NCBI GenBank assembly: GCA_021774575.1
Contig: JAJFIX010000023.1
Coordinates: 130,166-194,165 of the forward strand
Direction: 5' to 3'
Source of the DNA: Alphaproteobacteria bacterium
Lineage (GTDB): Bacteria; Pseudomonadota; Alphaproteobacteria; UBA6615
DNA length: 64,000 bases
The position numbers and the translations under genes are program-made. Under the pieces are notes generated by a model, which searched no databases, had not been told where the DNA came from, and worked only from the letters and a program-made list of their open reading frames with translations. Below are positions 1-8,777 of the stretch, one piece after another (positions within the stretch are counted from its first letter, which is position 1; every line of letters begins with the position of its first letter).

Positions 1-310
1 CGAGGACGGCGCGGGCCTCGGGCTCAAGATAAATCCCGCCGCGGGCATGGGTGGTCATTGAATAGAAATGCCCGGTCGAAAAATCGAGGCTCTCGGCCTC
101 TCCCGTTGTCGCGATATACCCGACGTCGCCGATTTCGGCGCCAGCGTCCTTGATCGCCAAGTCGAGGGCCTCGCGGGCCAGCTTATGGGGATCGCGCTGG
201 CGGATTTTTTCGATATGGCGGGAGACCCAGTTTATTTTTCCGTCGGTAACGTCGAAAATCACCGCCTTGACCGCGCCTGTTCCCAGGTCTATTCCTGCTG
301 CAAGGGTCAT
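1..310 (-). CDS. bcrD: Benzoyl-CoA reductase delta subunit, partial (BcrD/BadG)
   Basis: Last gene of the dearomatising operon; only about the first 103 codons lie in the window and the C-terminus runs off the left edge. The start is ATG at 310. The N-terminus carries the ASKHA-type ATPase phosphate loop (GIDLGTGAVKAVIFD, residues about 6-20). BcrD and BcrA form the ATP-hydrolysing electron-activation module of ATP-dependent benzoyl-CoA reductase. It starts 16 bp after bcrA ends, so it is almost certainly co-transcribed. BcrA and BcrD are paralogues; the assignment rests on gene order, which matches bcrCBAD. Confidence 0.85.
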   Translation of the reverse strand, partial: MTLAAGIDLGTGAVKAVIFDVTDGKINWVSRHIEKIRQRDPHKLAREALDLAIKDAGAEIGDVGYIATTGEAESLDFSTGHFYSMTTHARGGIYLEPEARAVL

Positions 311-326
311 GGTTTTATGTCTCCTC

Positions 327-1622
327 TTAACTATCGAGGGCGCGGCGGGCAAAGGCTGCGGCCCCAAGCGCTCCGGTATAGATTGATGCGGGGTCGATAT
401 TGATCGTGACGTCGCCGTAATTTTCCTTGACCAGCGCCTTTAATTCTTTGACCGCCGCCTGATTATTGGCGACCCCGCCGGTGAAAGTGAACTCGTCGGT
501 AATGCCGCCGGACCGGGAGACGATGGACATGGCGCGCAGGATGATCGCCCGATGCAGGCCACCGAGAATGTCCTCTCGTTTTTCACCCAAGGCCAGCCGG
601 TCGCGAAGTTCGGCGCCGGCAAAAACCGTGCAGGTTGAATTAATGCGCACAGCCTTGCTGGCCTTTAGGGCCAGGGGCCCAAGCTCGTGCAAGCCCATAT
701 TCATCTCGTCGGCGATATAGCCGAGATACCGGCCGCACCCGGCGGCGCACCGGTCGTTCATCTGGAAGTTTTCGACAATGCCCTCGCCATCGACTTGGAT
801 CGATTTTGTGTCTTGCCCGCCAATGTCGAGCACCGTCCGCGTGCCCGCATACATCATATGGGCGCCGAGACCGTGGCAGAGAATTTCAGACCGGATATTG
901 TCTTTGGGAAAGGGCAGGGTGACCCGCCCGTAACCTGTGCCAACTTGCGAGGCTTCTTCCAATTCGATATCGAGGGCGGCCTGCATGACCGTTCGCGCCG
1001 TCGATTGGTCGAGGCCCAGTTCAGACCCGGCTGTCGTTAGACGGTCAATGGCGCGCAGGAACATTTGCGCCATGTCGCTGGTGGGGGGGCGGTTTTCAAC
1101 TTCAATAATGGATTTATCATAGAGATTGATCAGCGTGTCGTAGGCGATCCCTGCTTGTTTGGCGACAGCCTCGCCGATCTGCATGACCCGGCTGCCGGCA
1201 ATGTCGCGAAAGAAATCGGATTTTCGGCGCGCATCCCGGGTAAACATGTCCGGCGCTTCGGTTTTAATTTGGCGAAAAATTTCATCCAATGCCTCAAGCA
1301 CGCCATCTTGCCCTGGCGCGATTTGCGTCGCACAGGTTTTGCGCAGATCTTCCAGCTGGTCGAGAAATTGTTCAAGGCGGATGGCCAGCTCGAGATCGGT
1401 CATCAATGTTTCCGCAGCGCTGCTGGATAATTCTCCACCCAGTCCGCGGCGAAACAGTTCCAGCCTGGCACCGGTCAGCGCTTCTTCTTTGGCCACCGCC
1501 GCAGCGGTGGCATAGTTGGAGCGCGAATTGGTGATGCCCTTGCCTAGCATTTCTAAATCCTCGTCGAGGATTAACGCTTTGGTTGTGGTTGAGCCGAGAT
1601 CGATGCCGATAAAGGTTTTCAT
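327..1622 (-). CDS. bcrA: Benzoyl-CoA reductase alpha subunit (BcrA/BadF)
   Basis: 431 residues, close to the usual length of about 437. N-terminal phosphate loop [10 protein letters not shown] at residues 6-15, a second ATPase motif DIGGQD near 265, cysteines in [11 protein letters not shown] near 290 and in STCTVF about 35 residues later that fit the [4Fe-4S] cluster shared by the BcrA/BcrD pair, and the adenosine motif FTGGVANN near the C-terminus. It couples ATP hydrolysis to electron transfer into the BcrB/BcrC active-site module. The roughly 200-residue insert between the ATPase halves is typical of BcrA rather than the shorter BcrD or HgdC. It lies 15 bp downstream of bcrB. Confidence 0.92.
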   Translation of the reverse strand: MKTFIGIDLGSTTTKALILDEDLEMLGKGITNSRSNYATAAAVAKEEALTGARLELFRRGLGGELSSSAAETLMTDLELAIRLEQFLDQLEDLRKTCATQIAPGQDGVLEALDEIFRQIKTEAPDMFTRDARRKSDFFRDIAGSRVMQIGEAVAKQAGIAYDTLINLYDKSIIEVENRPPTSDMAQMFLRAIDRLTTAGSELGLDQSTARTVMQAALDIELEEASQVGTGYGRVTLPFPKDNIRSEILCHGLGAHMMYAGTRTVLDIGGQDTKSIQVDGEGIVENFQMNDRCAAGCGRYLGYIADEMNMGLHELGPLALKASKAVRINSTCTVFAGAELRDRLALGEKREDILGGLHRAIILRAMSIVSRSGGITDEFTFTGGVANNQAAVKELKALVKENYGDVTINIDPASIYTGALGAAAFARRALDS

Positions 1623-1637
1623 GTCCGTGTCCTTCGG

Positions 1638-2963
1638 TTATGCGGCCCGGGCCGACCCGCCAGCGCGGCGTTTTTGCTCGATCATTTGGAAATAACTCTC
1701 CAGCCGGTTTTTCACATTGGCGGGGGAGAAATAGCGGGGATCGACGAGATCGGTCTCGATGAAGGCGGCGGGTTTGCCCGTCCGTTCCTCGATCGTGCGC
1801 ATGATCATCAATTGTCCGGCCGAAAAGCTATTGCAGCTCTTAATCGAATTCACCAGCAGCCCGTCGGCTTGATAATCTTCGAGATATTGCTCGATCATAT
1901 CGACGCGGGTTGGCAGGTTACGATTGGTGTAACAACCGAGGCAATATTCGGCGAGGCTTTCGAGCGGGTTATCGGGATCGTGGCGGAACCCGTCATAATC
2001 ATAGACGCCGCCGACCTTGGTGTAGGTGCTGGCGACCACCACCGCACCTTCTTCATAGAACATTTTCCAAAACTCGCGGAACGAGGTCCAGTTGGGCGGT
2101 CCCTCGACCACCAGCCGGTATTTCTCCTCGCCGAGATCGCCATCTGGGGTGACCGGCCCCATGCGGGCTGCAATGCGTTGTTCGATCTCGCCGCGCAGCA
2201 ATTGGTAATATTCAACTGCGTCGGGGGTGCCGCGAAACGCGGTAAATATCGGTCCGATATAAAAAACCCCGCCAAAATAGGCATCAATTGGCGATGGTGT
2301 GTTTTTGGCGCTCTTCAGTACCCAGACCAAATCGTCTTCGGCTTTGGCCGATTGGCGCAGATATTCGCGCAACCGGTCGATATCGAATTTGACCCCCGAC
2401 ACTCTTTCCAAAGTCGGGATAAGTACTTCCTTCAGCTGCTTGACCACATAGTCGCGCATATTGTCGGTGATAATGCCGTCGCCGGTATAGGGCACATGCA
2501 ACATGGCGGTCTCGCACCCATATTGGTCACGCAACAGCTCGAACCATTTCAAAAAGGTGAAGCACCCGGTATAGGACAGCAGCAATAGATCGGGAACGGG
2601 CATCGGCTTGCCGTTTGGCGCAATGGAGCCCTTGGCCATGTTGCCGATATCGGCCTTCACATAGGTGCAGACATCCTCCGAGTGGCCCATTTTCTCGGCG
2701 TCCATGATCATCCCGCCGGATTTTTTGCGCATGCCGTTTTGAATGGCATTGATCTCGGGCAAATTATTCAGCATATCGAAACACATGATAAGCTCGTTTA
2801 AGTTGCCCGGCACATAGGTCGAAGCGACCTTTAATCCGAGCTCTTTGGCCCGGGTGAGTTTGTCGTAATTATCGGCAATCATTGCTTTTTGCTTCAGCAT
2901 CGAGGCGTCCTTGATCACCTCTTGGCTGGCTGCCGGGGTCGTGATTTGGGTCTGGTTGCTCAT
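1638..2963 (-). CDS. bcrB: Benzoyl-CoA reductase beta subunit (BcrB/BadE)
   Basis: 441 residues, near the family's 438 or so. HgdB/BcrB-type subunit that with BcrC binds benzoyl-CoA and carries Fe-S clusters at the site of ring reduction to cyclohexa-1,5-diene-1-carbonyl-CoA. Scattered conserved cysteines are visible, for example LSYTGCFTFLKW near residue 133, AEYCLGCYTNRN near 340 and NSIKSCNSFSAGQ near 375. Its start overlaps the stop of bcrC by the ATGA arrangement at 2960-2963, which suggests translational coupling of the two active-site subunits. Confidence 0.92.
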   Translation of the reverse strand: MSNQTQITTPAASQEVIKDASMLKQKAMIADNYDKLTRAKELGLKVASTYVPGNLNELIMCFDMLNNLPEINAIQNGMRKKSGGMIMDAEKMGHSEDVCTYVKADIGNMAKGSIAPNGKPMPVPDLLLLSYTGCFTFLKWFELLRDQYGCETAMLHVPYTGDGIITDNMRDYVVKQLKEVLIPTLERVSGVKFDIDRLREYLRQSAKAEDDLVWVLKSAKNTPSPIDAYFGGVFYIGPIFTAFRGTPDAVEYYQLLRGEIEQRIAARMGPVTPDGDLGEEKYRLVVEGPPNWTSFREFWKMFYEEGAVVVASTYTKVGGVYDYDGFRHDPDNPLESLAEYCLGCYTNRNLPTRVDMIEQYLEDYQADGLLVNSIKSCNSFSAGQLMIMRTIEERTGKPAAFIETDLVDPRYFSPANVKNRLESYFQMIEQKRRAGGSARAA

Positions 2964-4150
2964 GCTTCACCCCATAATTTGATTGTGTCGGCAAAGGTCC
3001 CGGCCTGCTCGCGAATCGGTTGCATTTGGCCGGAGTTTTCGGCGTATTTAAAGGATATGTGGGGAATGTTTTCGCGGGCGAGGGCGCCCGATAGCATCGG
3101 CCGGTCGAGCAGGGCCGGGTCGCAAAAACTCGGCGCGGCGAATATGACTCCCTCGGCCCGGCGCTCGCGGACCGCATCAATGAGGAATTTTCCTTTATCC
3201 TCGCGCTCGGGCACATATTTGCACGCCGTTTCGCCGGAATAGTTTAAAAACGCGTCGGCGAGGTTCTCCATTGGGTTGCCGTCTGTCGGCACCTCGTCTT
3301 GGAGCCAGCGATTAACCAGCATGTAATCATCGTCGACGATATAGCAGCCAGCAAGCTCGATGGATTTGACCAGATTGAGTGGCGGTTGTTCGCAAAACGA
3401 GCCCTGAACGATGACCCGGCAATTGTCGCGCTTGGGCCGGTCTTCGGCTTGTACGGCGGCGAGATAGTCGGTCATGAGCTGACTATGCTCTTCGACCGGC
3501 AGCACCATGCCGGCGCGCATCAGCAGGTAAACCTCCCACGATAGCGCCTTCCACGGCGTCACCTGGCGCACATTGTAGACATCGTTCACCAGACGTCGGT
3601 TTTTGTTATAGAGATCGATTGACCGATTGAGCGCTTCGTCGGTGATTTTGGTGCCGCTAATCCCCTCCAGCCCTTCGGCCAATTCGCGCAGTTCTTGCAC
3701 ATAATATGTGCCGCCGACGGCGCTGGTGAAATTTTGTGGGACATCGAAATAGCGGGAATAAACGTCGGGATAGAGCAGCTTCCATATGCCCGAAAGATTG
3801 CGGATGACGTCACAGGTCGATGGAAACAACATGCCGTCGACAAAATTCAACCGCTTGGTGACCGCGAGTTCTATGGTCGAGCGGGGAATGCGACAGATAT
3901 AGCTTTGGTAATAGGCGTCGCCGTGAATGACTTCTAAATTATCGCCGCCCCCCAGAACGCCCAGGGGCAGCATGCCAGCGGCATGGATGATTTCCCGGGG
4001 CACATAGGTCGGCATATAGCCGATCACATGACGGCCGGGTTTGGCCGCCTTCCAATCTCTGGCGGCGGTAAAATTCAAATCGTCATAGAGGGTCTGGCAA
4101 TAGTCGACAATGTCATTCAGTTTGCGCATGTCTTTCACCCATGTATCCAT
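2960..4150 (-). CDS. bcrC: Benzoyl-CoA reductase gamma subunit (BcrC/BadD)
   Basis: 396 residues, similar to the usual 386 or so. HgdB-like fold; with BcrB it forms the substrate-reducing half of the enzyme. Recognisable segments include GRHVIGYMPTYVPREIIHAAG (residues about 39-59) with its cluster-region follow-up SYICRIPRSTIEL, and FPSTCDVIRNLSGIW near 110. The start lies inside the 3' end of dch (16-bp overlap), so the hydratase and reductase are one transcription unit. No ferredoxin gene, the usual electron donor, is seen beside it; it may lie left of the window or elsewhere. Confidence 0.92.
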   Translation of the reverse strand: MDTWVKDMRKLNDIVDYCQTLYDDLNFTAARDWKAAKPGRHVIGYMPTYVPREIIHAAGMLPLGVLGGGDNLEVIHGDAYYQSYICRIPRSTIELAVTKRLNFVDGMLFPSTCDVIRNLSGIWKLLYPDVYSRYFDVPQNFTSAVGGTYYVQELRELAEGLEGISGTKITDEALNRSIDLYNKNRRLVNDVYNVRQVTPWKALSWEVYLLMRAGMVLPVEEHSQLMTDYLAAVQAEDRPKRDNCRVIVQGSFCEQPPLNLVKSIELAGCYIVDDDYMLVNRWLQDEVPTDGNPMENLADAFLNYSGETACKYVPEREDKGKFLIDAVRERRAEGVIFAAPSFCDPALLDRPMLSGALARENIPHISFKYAENSGQMQPIREQAGTFADTIKLWGEA

Positions 4151-4905
4151 TTTGCCGGTCTTTTCTCGATGAAGGCTTTGAGCCCCTCAACTGCATCGTG
4201 GGTTGCCATCAGGCTGTTCAAATAGAGCGCCTCCACCCGATCCAGGTCGGCGGCGATTTCCCAGCGGCTGACTTCATTGGCCGCCTCGACCGCACAGCGG
4301 AGGGAGCTTGCCGAGAGCCCTGCATAATGCGCGTCGAAATAGGCCAGTGCCGTGGCCTTTGGGTCATTGCTTACTGAATGGGCGAGACCTATTTCGGCGG
4401 CCTGTGCCCCGGAAATAGACCTGCCCGAAAAAAGCAAATCTCGAGCGTGCACGGGCGCAACCAGGCGCGGCAGAAGGCAGGTCGCAGCGGGTGCGATAAC
4501 GCCGATTTTGATTTCCGGCTGGCCGAGCTTCGCATCGGGGTCGACAAAAATGAGACTACCCGCCATTGCGACTTCCAGCCCACCGCCTAGGCACTGACCG
4601 GAAACGGCGACCAGGACCGGCACCGGGCAAGCAAGCATTTTCTTTATCAGCCCGTGCATCGCACCGAGCATCGCACCACATTGGTCGGGCAGATGTTCCT
4701 CGACACTGGCGCCGAAACTGAAATTCGGCCCGTCGTGATCAAGCAAAACGGCTAGCAATTCGGGCGTGTCATTGGCCTGAGTAAACCCATTGGTGAGAGC
4801 CTCGATCATCTCGGCGTCGATGATATTGGCCTTAGCCCGGTTGAGGGTCAGCCGCAGCAACTTGCCGTCGCGCTCGAGTTTTGATGTGACGGCGATGTTG
4901 GTCAT
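4135..4905 (-). CDS. dch: Cyclohexa-1,5-diene-1-carbonyl-CoA hydratase
   Basis: 256-residue crotonase-fold protein, the length of Thauera Dch. It adds water to the dienoyl-CoA product of benzoyl-CoA reductase to give 6-hydroxycyclohex-1-ene-1-carbonyl-CoA. The oxyanion-hole segments are visible as FSFGASVEEH (near 62) and SGQCLGGGLEVAM (near 105). The start overlaps the stop of oah by 4 bp (ATGA) and the end overlaps bcrC by 16 bp. A generic enoyl-CoA hydratase cannot be excluded from sequence alone, but its place between oah and bcrC makes Dch the best call. Confidence 0.88.
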   Translation of the reverse strand: MTNIAVTSKLERDGKLLRLTLNRAKANIIDAEMIEALTNGFTQANDTPELLAVLLDHDGPNFSFGASVEEHLPDQCGAMLGAMHGLIKKMLACPVPVLVAVSGQCLGGGLEVAMAGSLIFVDPDAKLGQPEIKIGVIAPAATCLLPRLVAPVHARDLLFSGRSISGAQAAEIGLAHSVSNDPKATALAYFDAHYAGLSASSLRCAVEAANEVSRWEIAADLDRVEALYLNSLMATHDAVEGLKAFIEKRPAKWIHG

Positions 4906-6038
4906 GACGCGTCGTCGCCCGGAATCAGGCTGTCAATTAGCTCGGGCGTCCAGGGGGTGCCTTGGGCCAGCGCTTGGCGCAGGGCGACAAAGTTGATTTC
5001 GCGGCCGGTCTCTTTGGTGCCTTCGTTAAAGGCGCGAAAGCCGGTGCGGGCCTCGTTCATCATATTGAGCGCAAGCCAGGCCCGCGAATTTTCCTTGTTT
5101 TGGGTCCAGGCCTGGAGTTTGGGTTTGCGTAATTCCTCGAGGCTCTTGGTCATGCATTCGGGGAAGGTTTCCAGAAGCTTGGCGGTCAGCGTGTCGACGG
5201 CTTCGTCGAGAAGGGTGAGGTCGATCTCGCCTTTTTTTATGGTGTCGCGACCGGTTTTGAAGGCGACGCCGGTTTTAAATTCGCCGTGAACGATGCGGCC
5301 ATAGTCGTCGAGCATCGTATCGGTGATCACGGTTGGGTTGGCGACAAAGGCGCCGTCAATTTTTAATGCCGGGACAACGTTCATGGCGATGCCCAACCGA
5401 TACGCCTTGTGGGCCGAAAAGGGTTCGCACAATGTGCCCGACACCAACGCCTGTTCGCAGCCGATCATTAGCGGCAGAAAATCCGTCGCGCCGCCGATTG
5501 CCGCCGAGCCATGCTTGGGGCCGGCCTGGCCGAAATTTGCCAGATCCTGGGCGATGGAGAAATCGCAGGCCATGCCAATTTCCTGGCCGCCGCCGATCCG
5601 CATGCCGTTGACCCGGCAGATCACCGGCTTGTCACAGCCCAAAATTGCCGAGACCATGTCATTAAAGAGCCGCATATATTGCCGATATTCCTGCGGGTTT
5701 CCCGCATAATATTCGGCATATTCCTTGGTGTTGCCGCCGGTGCAAAATGCTTTGTCGCCGGTGCCGGTGAAAACCACGGCATTGACGGCACGGTCGGCGG
5801 AGGCGCGGCGGAAGGCGAGAATGAGGCCCTTCACCATTTCGGTAGTGTAGGAATTATATTGGGCCGGGTTATCGATGGTGATCCAGGCGTTAAAGATCTG
5901 CTCGGCAATCGAGCCGTCGGCGCGCTTGGCCGGGCGGAGTTGGTAGTCTACGCCTTTTGTCTCGGCGGCCGGGACAAGGTCGTGATCGACCAGGCTATCT
6001 GGGCGCGTGGCGTTGACGACTTTGTCGGTCTCAGACAT
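4902..6038 (-). CDS. oah: 6-Oxocyclohex-1-ene-1-carbonyl-CoA hydrolase
   Basis: 378 residues, matching the unusually long crotonase-family Oah (about 377). It adds water and opens the alicyclic ring hydrolytically to 3-hydroxypimelyl-CoA. The crotonase core is visible (VFTGTGDKAFCTGGNTKEY near 90, NGMRIGGGQEIGMACDFS near 143) and is followed by a C-terminal extension of over 100 residues that ordinary hydratases lack. Its stop overlaps the dch start, and had ends 14 bp upstream. An Oah implies ring opening by the Thauera/Magnetospirillum route rather than the Rhodopseudomonas route. Confidence 0.92.
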   Translation of the reverse strand: MSETDKVVNATRPDSLVDHDLVPAAETKGVDYQLRPAKRADGSIAEQIFNAWITIDNPAQYNSYTTEMVKGLILAFRRASADRAVNAVVFTGTGDKAFCTGGNTKEYAEYYAGNPQEYRQYMRLFNDMVSAILGCDKPVICRVNGMRIGGGQEIGMACDFSIAQDLANFGQAGPKHGSAAIGGATDFLPLMIGCEQALVSGTLCEPFSAHKAYRLGIAMNVVPALKIDGAFVANPTVITDTMLDDYGRIVHGEFKTGVAFKTGRDTIKKGEIDLTLLDEAVDTLTAKLLETFPECMTKSLEELRKPKLQAWTQNKENSRAWLALNMMNEARTGFRAFNEGTKETGREINFVALRQALAQGTPWTPELIDSLIPGDDAS

Positions 6039-6052
6039 CTTCGGCTCGCTCC

Positions 6053-7123
6053 TTAGGCTGGTACCAAAATGGCCCGGCGTTGCAATTCATGACCGTGCAC
6101 GGCTTCAAAAATTTCGTTGATATCGTCGAGGGGATGGCGCTCGATAAAGGGCAAAATCTGCACCCGCCCATCGAACACCATGTCGAGGGCGGCCGGGTAG
6201 AGGTCGGGAGGGCATCCCCAATTGCCGAGCGCTCGCGCGTGAAACGCCATCAAATTCGACAGCCGTAATTCGGTCTTATCCATGGTGAAACCAACCACGC
6301 AAAGGGTCGCGCCGTGGACCAGCAAACCAAAGGCCGTCTGTTGGCCAGCCGTGCTGCCCGAACATTCGAAGATCGTCCATTCGGTGGCGCGCAGGCCTCG
6401 CGCGGCTGCAAAGGCGCGGATTTCTTTTTTTAGCTCGCGGCCGGATATTTCGGTTGCATTAAATGTCTTTGCCACACCGTGTTGGGCAATGGTCGCCAAC
6501 TTGGCGTCGTCAATATCGATGGCGATAACGGTGGCGCCGAGGGCGCCGGCGATTTGCGCGGCGTAACCGCCGACCCCGCCAATGCCGACGACGATGGCTA
6601 AATCGCCGGGACCTATCCCTGCCTGTATGGCCGCTTGATAGGGGGTGGTGAGAGCGTCGGCGACGATCGAGACGTCGGCCAGTTCCAGTCCGGCTTTGGC
6701 TAGCCGCTTCTCATCGACTTCGCATAGGCCGTGGGTTGGCACGGTAATATGGGTGGCAAAGCCCCCATGTATGTCGTAGCCCGGCATCATCTGATCGCGA
6801 CAGATCGTGGCTTTGCCGCGCTGGCAAAGATCGCAGATACCACAGGGAATGACGGCGGGAATGATCACCGATTTATCGCGCCAAGCCTTGGATTTCTCGC
6901 CGGTTTCAATAACCCGGCCACTGATTTCATGCCCGAGGGCGAGGGGCAATTCGTGGGTCGTGCGCACGCCATCGTAAAGATATCCAAGATCGGTATGACA
7001 GACGCCGCAGCCGGCAATTTCGACCAACACTTCGGTTGGGCTGGGGGGCGCCGGCTCAAACGTTGCCTTGGTCATGGCGGCGTTTGTTTGGGTCATCAGC
7101 CAACGATGCGGCGCTTTCAGCAT
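6053..7123 (-). CDS. had: 6-Hydroxycyclohex-1-ene-1-carbonyl-CoA dehydrogenase
   Basis: 356-residue zinc-type medium-chain alcohol dehydrogenase. Catalytic zinc motif [14 protein letters not shown] (near 39) and GHEISG (near 64); structural zinc loop [15 protein letters not shown] (near 95); NAD-binding [11 protein letters not shown] (near 178). It oxidises the hydroxy-enoyl-CoA made by Dch to 6-oxocyclohex-1-ene-1-carbonyl-CoA, the substrate of Oah. It is first in the operon. The start at 7123 is preceded by a GGGGAA SD; a later in-frame ATG is possible because family members often begin closer to the zinc domain. Confidence 0.9.
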   Translation of the reverse strand: MLKAPHRWLMTQTNAAMTKATFEPAPPSPTEVLVEIAGCGVCHTDLGYLYDGVRTTHELPLALGHEISGRVIETGEKSKAWRDKSVIIPAVIPCGICDLCQRGKATICRDQMMPGYDIHGGFATHITVPTHGLCEVDEKRLAKAGLELADVSIVADALTTPYQAAIQAGIGPGDLAIVVGIGGVGGYAAQIAGALGATVIAIDIDDAKLATIAQHGVAKTFNATEISGRELKKEIRAFAAARGLRATEWTIFECSGSTAGQQTAFGLLVHGATLCVVGFTMDKTELRLSNLMAFHARALGNWGCPPDLYPAALDMVFDGRVQILPFIERHPLDDINEIFEAVHGHELQRRAILVPA

Positions 7124-7142
7124 TGCATTCCCCTTATCAGTA

Positions 7143-7169
7143 ATTAAGTACCTTAATACCTATTTAGGT
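7143..7169. promoter_or_regulatory. Two adjacent palindromes in the had operon promoter
   Basis: A perfect 15-bp palindrome, ATTAAG-TAC-CTTAAT (7143-7157), abuts a perfect 12-bp palindrome, ACCTATTTAGGT (7158-7169). They lie 20-46 bp upstream of the had start in an AT-rich stretch set in GC-richer surroundings. The placement suits an operator or activator site for a pathway regulator. No regulator gene of the BadR, BzdR or BadM type is visible nearby. Confidence 0.45.
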
Positions 7170-7264
7170 GAAGTGCCAGGGTGTTGAGCGCGGTCGATTG
7201 ACGCAGGTGCAAATGTGGCGCCGATATCGGCTGGATGTGGGAGCAAGCGCGGGTTTAATAACGG

Positions 7265-7762
7265 TCAGCGATTTTCCGCATAGACAAGGGTTAACTCACG
7301 GTCAATGTCTTCACTCAGGGTTTCGTCGAGCAACGGCAATAGGGCCGCTTCTTCTTTGTCGATATGGTCGCTCAGTTGGCCGGCCAACGCATTGGCCAGG
7401 CGGCGGAAGGTGGCCCAGCTTTGCGGGGCAGCGTTTTTAGCAAGCCCGGTTGCTTGAAGAAGTTCGCCAGCGGTTTGTTCGATTTCGCGATGTTCCTCGG
7501 TCAACAGTGCGCCAATTTCCGCTTCGCCTTCATCGGCGAGCAGGGGAAACAGTTTCTCCTCCTCCAGCGCGAAATGGGCATCGGGCGCATGGGCAAACTC
7601 GACGGCGATTAGGGCGGCGACGGCGCCAAATTCATGGTCGTCGGGCGGCGGCGGGTTATCGGCATCATGGCTGGCGACGAGACCGCGAATTCGATCCAGG
7701 AACCGAAGCTTTGCCATATGATCTTCATGCAACATGCGCACAATTTGCCGGGTAAATTCCAT
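7265..7762 (-). CDS. Hemerythrin-like HHE domain protein
   Basis: 165 residues from ATG 7762, which has a strong AGGAGGAA SD; a longer open frame to 7816 lacks one. Helical protein with the HHE pattern: HEDH at 12-15, HFALEEEKLFPLL near 64, EEHREIEQ near 89 and HIDKEEAALLPLL near 130. Such domains bind a non-haem di-iron centre and handle O2, NO or peroxide, or store iron. It lies between the benzoyl-CoA operon (same strand, upstream of it) and a divergent reductase gene. A protective role for oxygen-sensitive enzymes is an inference. Confidence 0.75.
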   Translation of the reverse strand: MEFTRQIVRMLHEDHMAKLRFLDRIRGLVASHDADNPPPPDDHEFGAVAALIAVEFAHAPDAHFALEEEKLFPLLADEGEAEIGALLTEEHREIEQTAGELLQATGLAKNAAPQSWATFRRLANALAGQLSDHIDKEEAALLPLLDETLSEDIDRELTLVYAENR

Positions 7763-7923
7763 GATGTTCCTCCTGTCGGGGCTTTGAGGTTGACCCAAGA
7801 ATAGACCTCGGGGCAATTATTTCATGCGCGGCAAAACCGAGCACCCTCGCGTCCAGGTCGGTGTAGGGCGGCGGAAATCTGTTAGAGTGACGACATCTAG
7901 ATGTTTTCCACGGAGTGGATGCG

Positions 7924-8643
7924 ATGCCAATAGATCCATATGACTTTACCGGTAGGACCGTCGTCGTTACCGGCGGCGCGCGCGGTATCGGTCGCGCCAT
8001 TGCCCATGCCTTTGCTGCAGTGGGTGCTGATGTTCATGTTTTCGATCGCGATTTTGGTGAAGACATGGCGGGTGCTTTTACTTTGCATCAAATTGATATT
8101 GCCGATGGGCAGAGCGTCGGACAATCCGTGGCAACTTTACCCAAGCCGCCGTCGGTACTGGTCAATAATGCGGGCATCACCCGGGACCGTAGCCTGGCGA
8201 AAATGAGCGATGACGAATGGGGCGATGTGCTGGCAGTCAATTTGACCGGGGCCTTTAATATGCTGCGCGCGGTCGCTCCGGCGATGACCCAGGCCGGGTA
8301 TGGGCGGATCATCAATATCACCTCGATCAATGGCATGCGGGGCAAATTCGGCCAGGCAAATTATGCGGCGTCTAAAGCCGGGTTGATCGGCTTGACTAAA
8401 ACGGCGGCGCGGGAATTGGGGGGCAAGGGCGTCACCGTCAATGCGGTAGCGCCGGGCATGGTAATGACCGAGATGGCGAAAGAATTGCCTATCGAAATTT
8501 TGGACCGGGCCCTCGCCGAGACGGTCACCGGTCGGCTGGCGACGCCTGAAGAGGTAGCGGCATGTGTGTTGTTTTTGGCTGGCGAGACTAGCGGGTCGAT
8601 CACCGGGCAGGTGCTGCAGGTCGATAGCGGGCAATATTTGTAG
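7924..8643 (+). CDS. SDR-family 3-oxoacyl-(ACP/CoA) reductase, FabG-like
   Basis: 239 residues from ATG 7924, chosen over GTG 7915 because a GGAG motif sits 8 bp upstream of the ATG. Classical short-chain dehydrogenase: TGGARGIGRAIA cofactor loop near 16, NNAG near 81, catalytic Ser in INITSINGM and YAASK near 145-149, and a C-terminal GSITGQVLQVDSGQYL typical of FabG and acetoacetyl-CoA reductases. It could be a 3-hydroxyacyl-CoA dehydrogenase of the lower benzoate pathway or a fatty acid or PHB enzyme; context does not decide. Confidence 0.8.
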   Translation: MPIDPYDFTGRTVVVTGGARGIGRAIAHAFAAVGADVHVFDRDFGEDMAGAFTLHQIDIADGQSVGQSVATLPKPPSVLVNNAGITRDRSLAKMSDDEWGDVLAVNLTGAFNMLRAVAPAMTQAGYGRIINITSINGMRGKFGQANYAASKAGLIGLTKTAARELGGKGVTVNAVAPGMVMTEMAKELPIEILDRALAETVTGRLATPEEVAACVLFLAGETSGSITGQVLQVDSGQYL

Positions 8644-8777
8644 CTCAAGAATTTTCGAATGTGACACCGTGCCTCACCCACATCTGACCTCCGCCTCACC
8701 TGCGACTCGGAGGAAGATATATCAAGATTCTTATGATGCAACCGCACTGGCGCGGGGGCTCGAAGGAGAATCTGGAC

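Noticed and set aside
1674-2588. A 304-codon open frame on the plus strand opposite bcrB
   Set aside because: Antisense shadow in GC-rich DNA; no SD and composition typical of reverse-strand frames, while bcrB on the other strand is clear.
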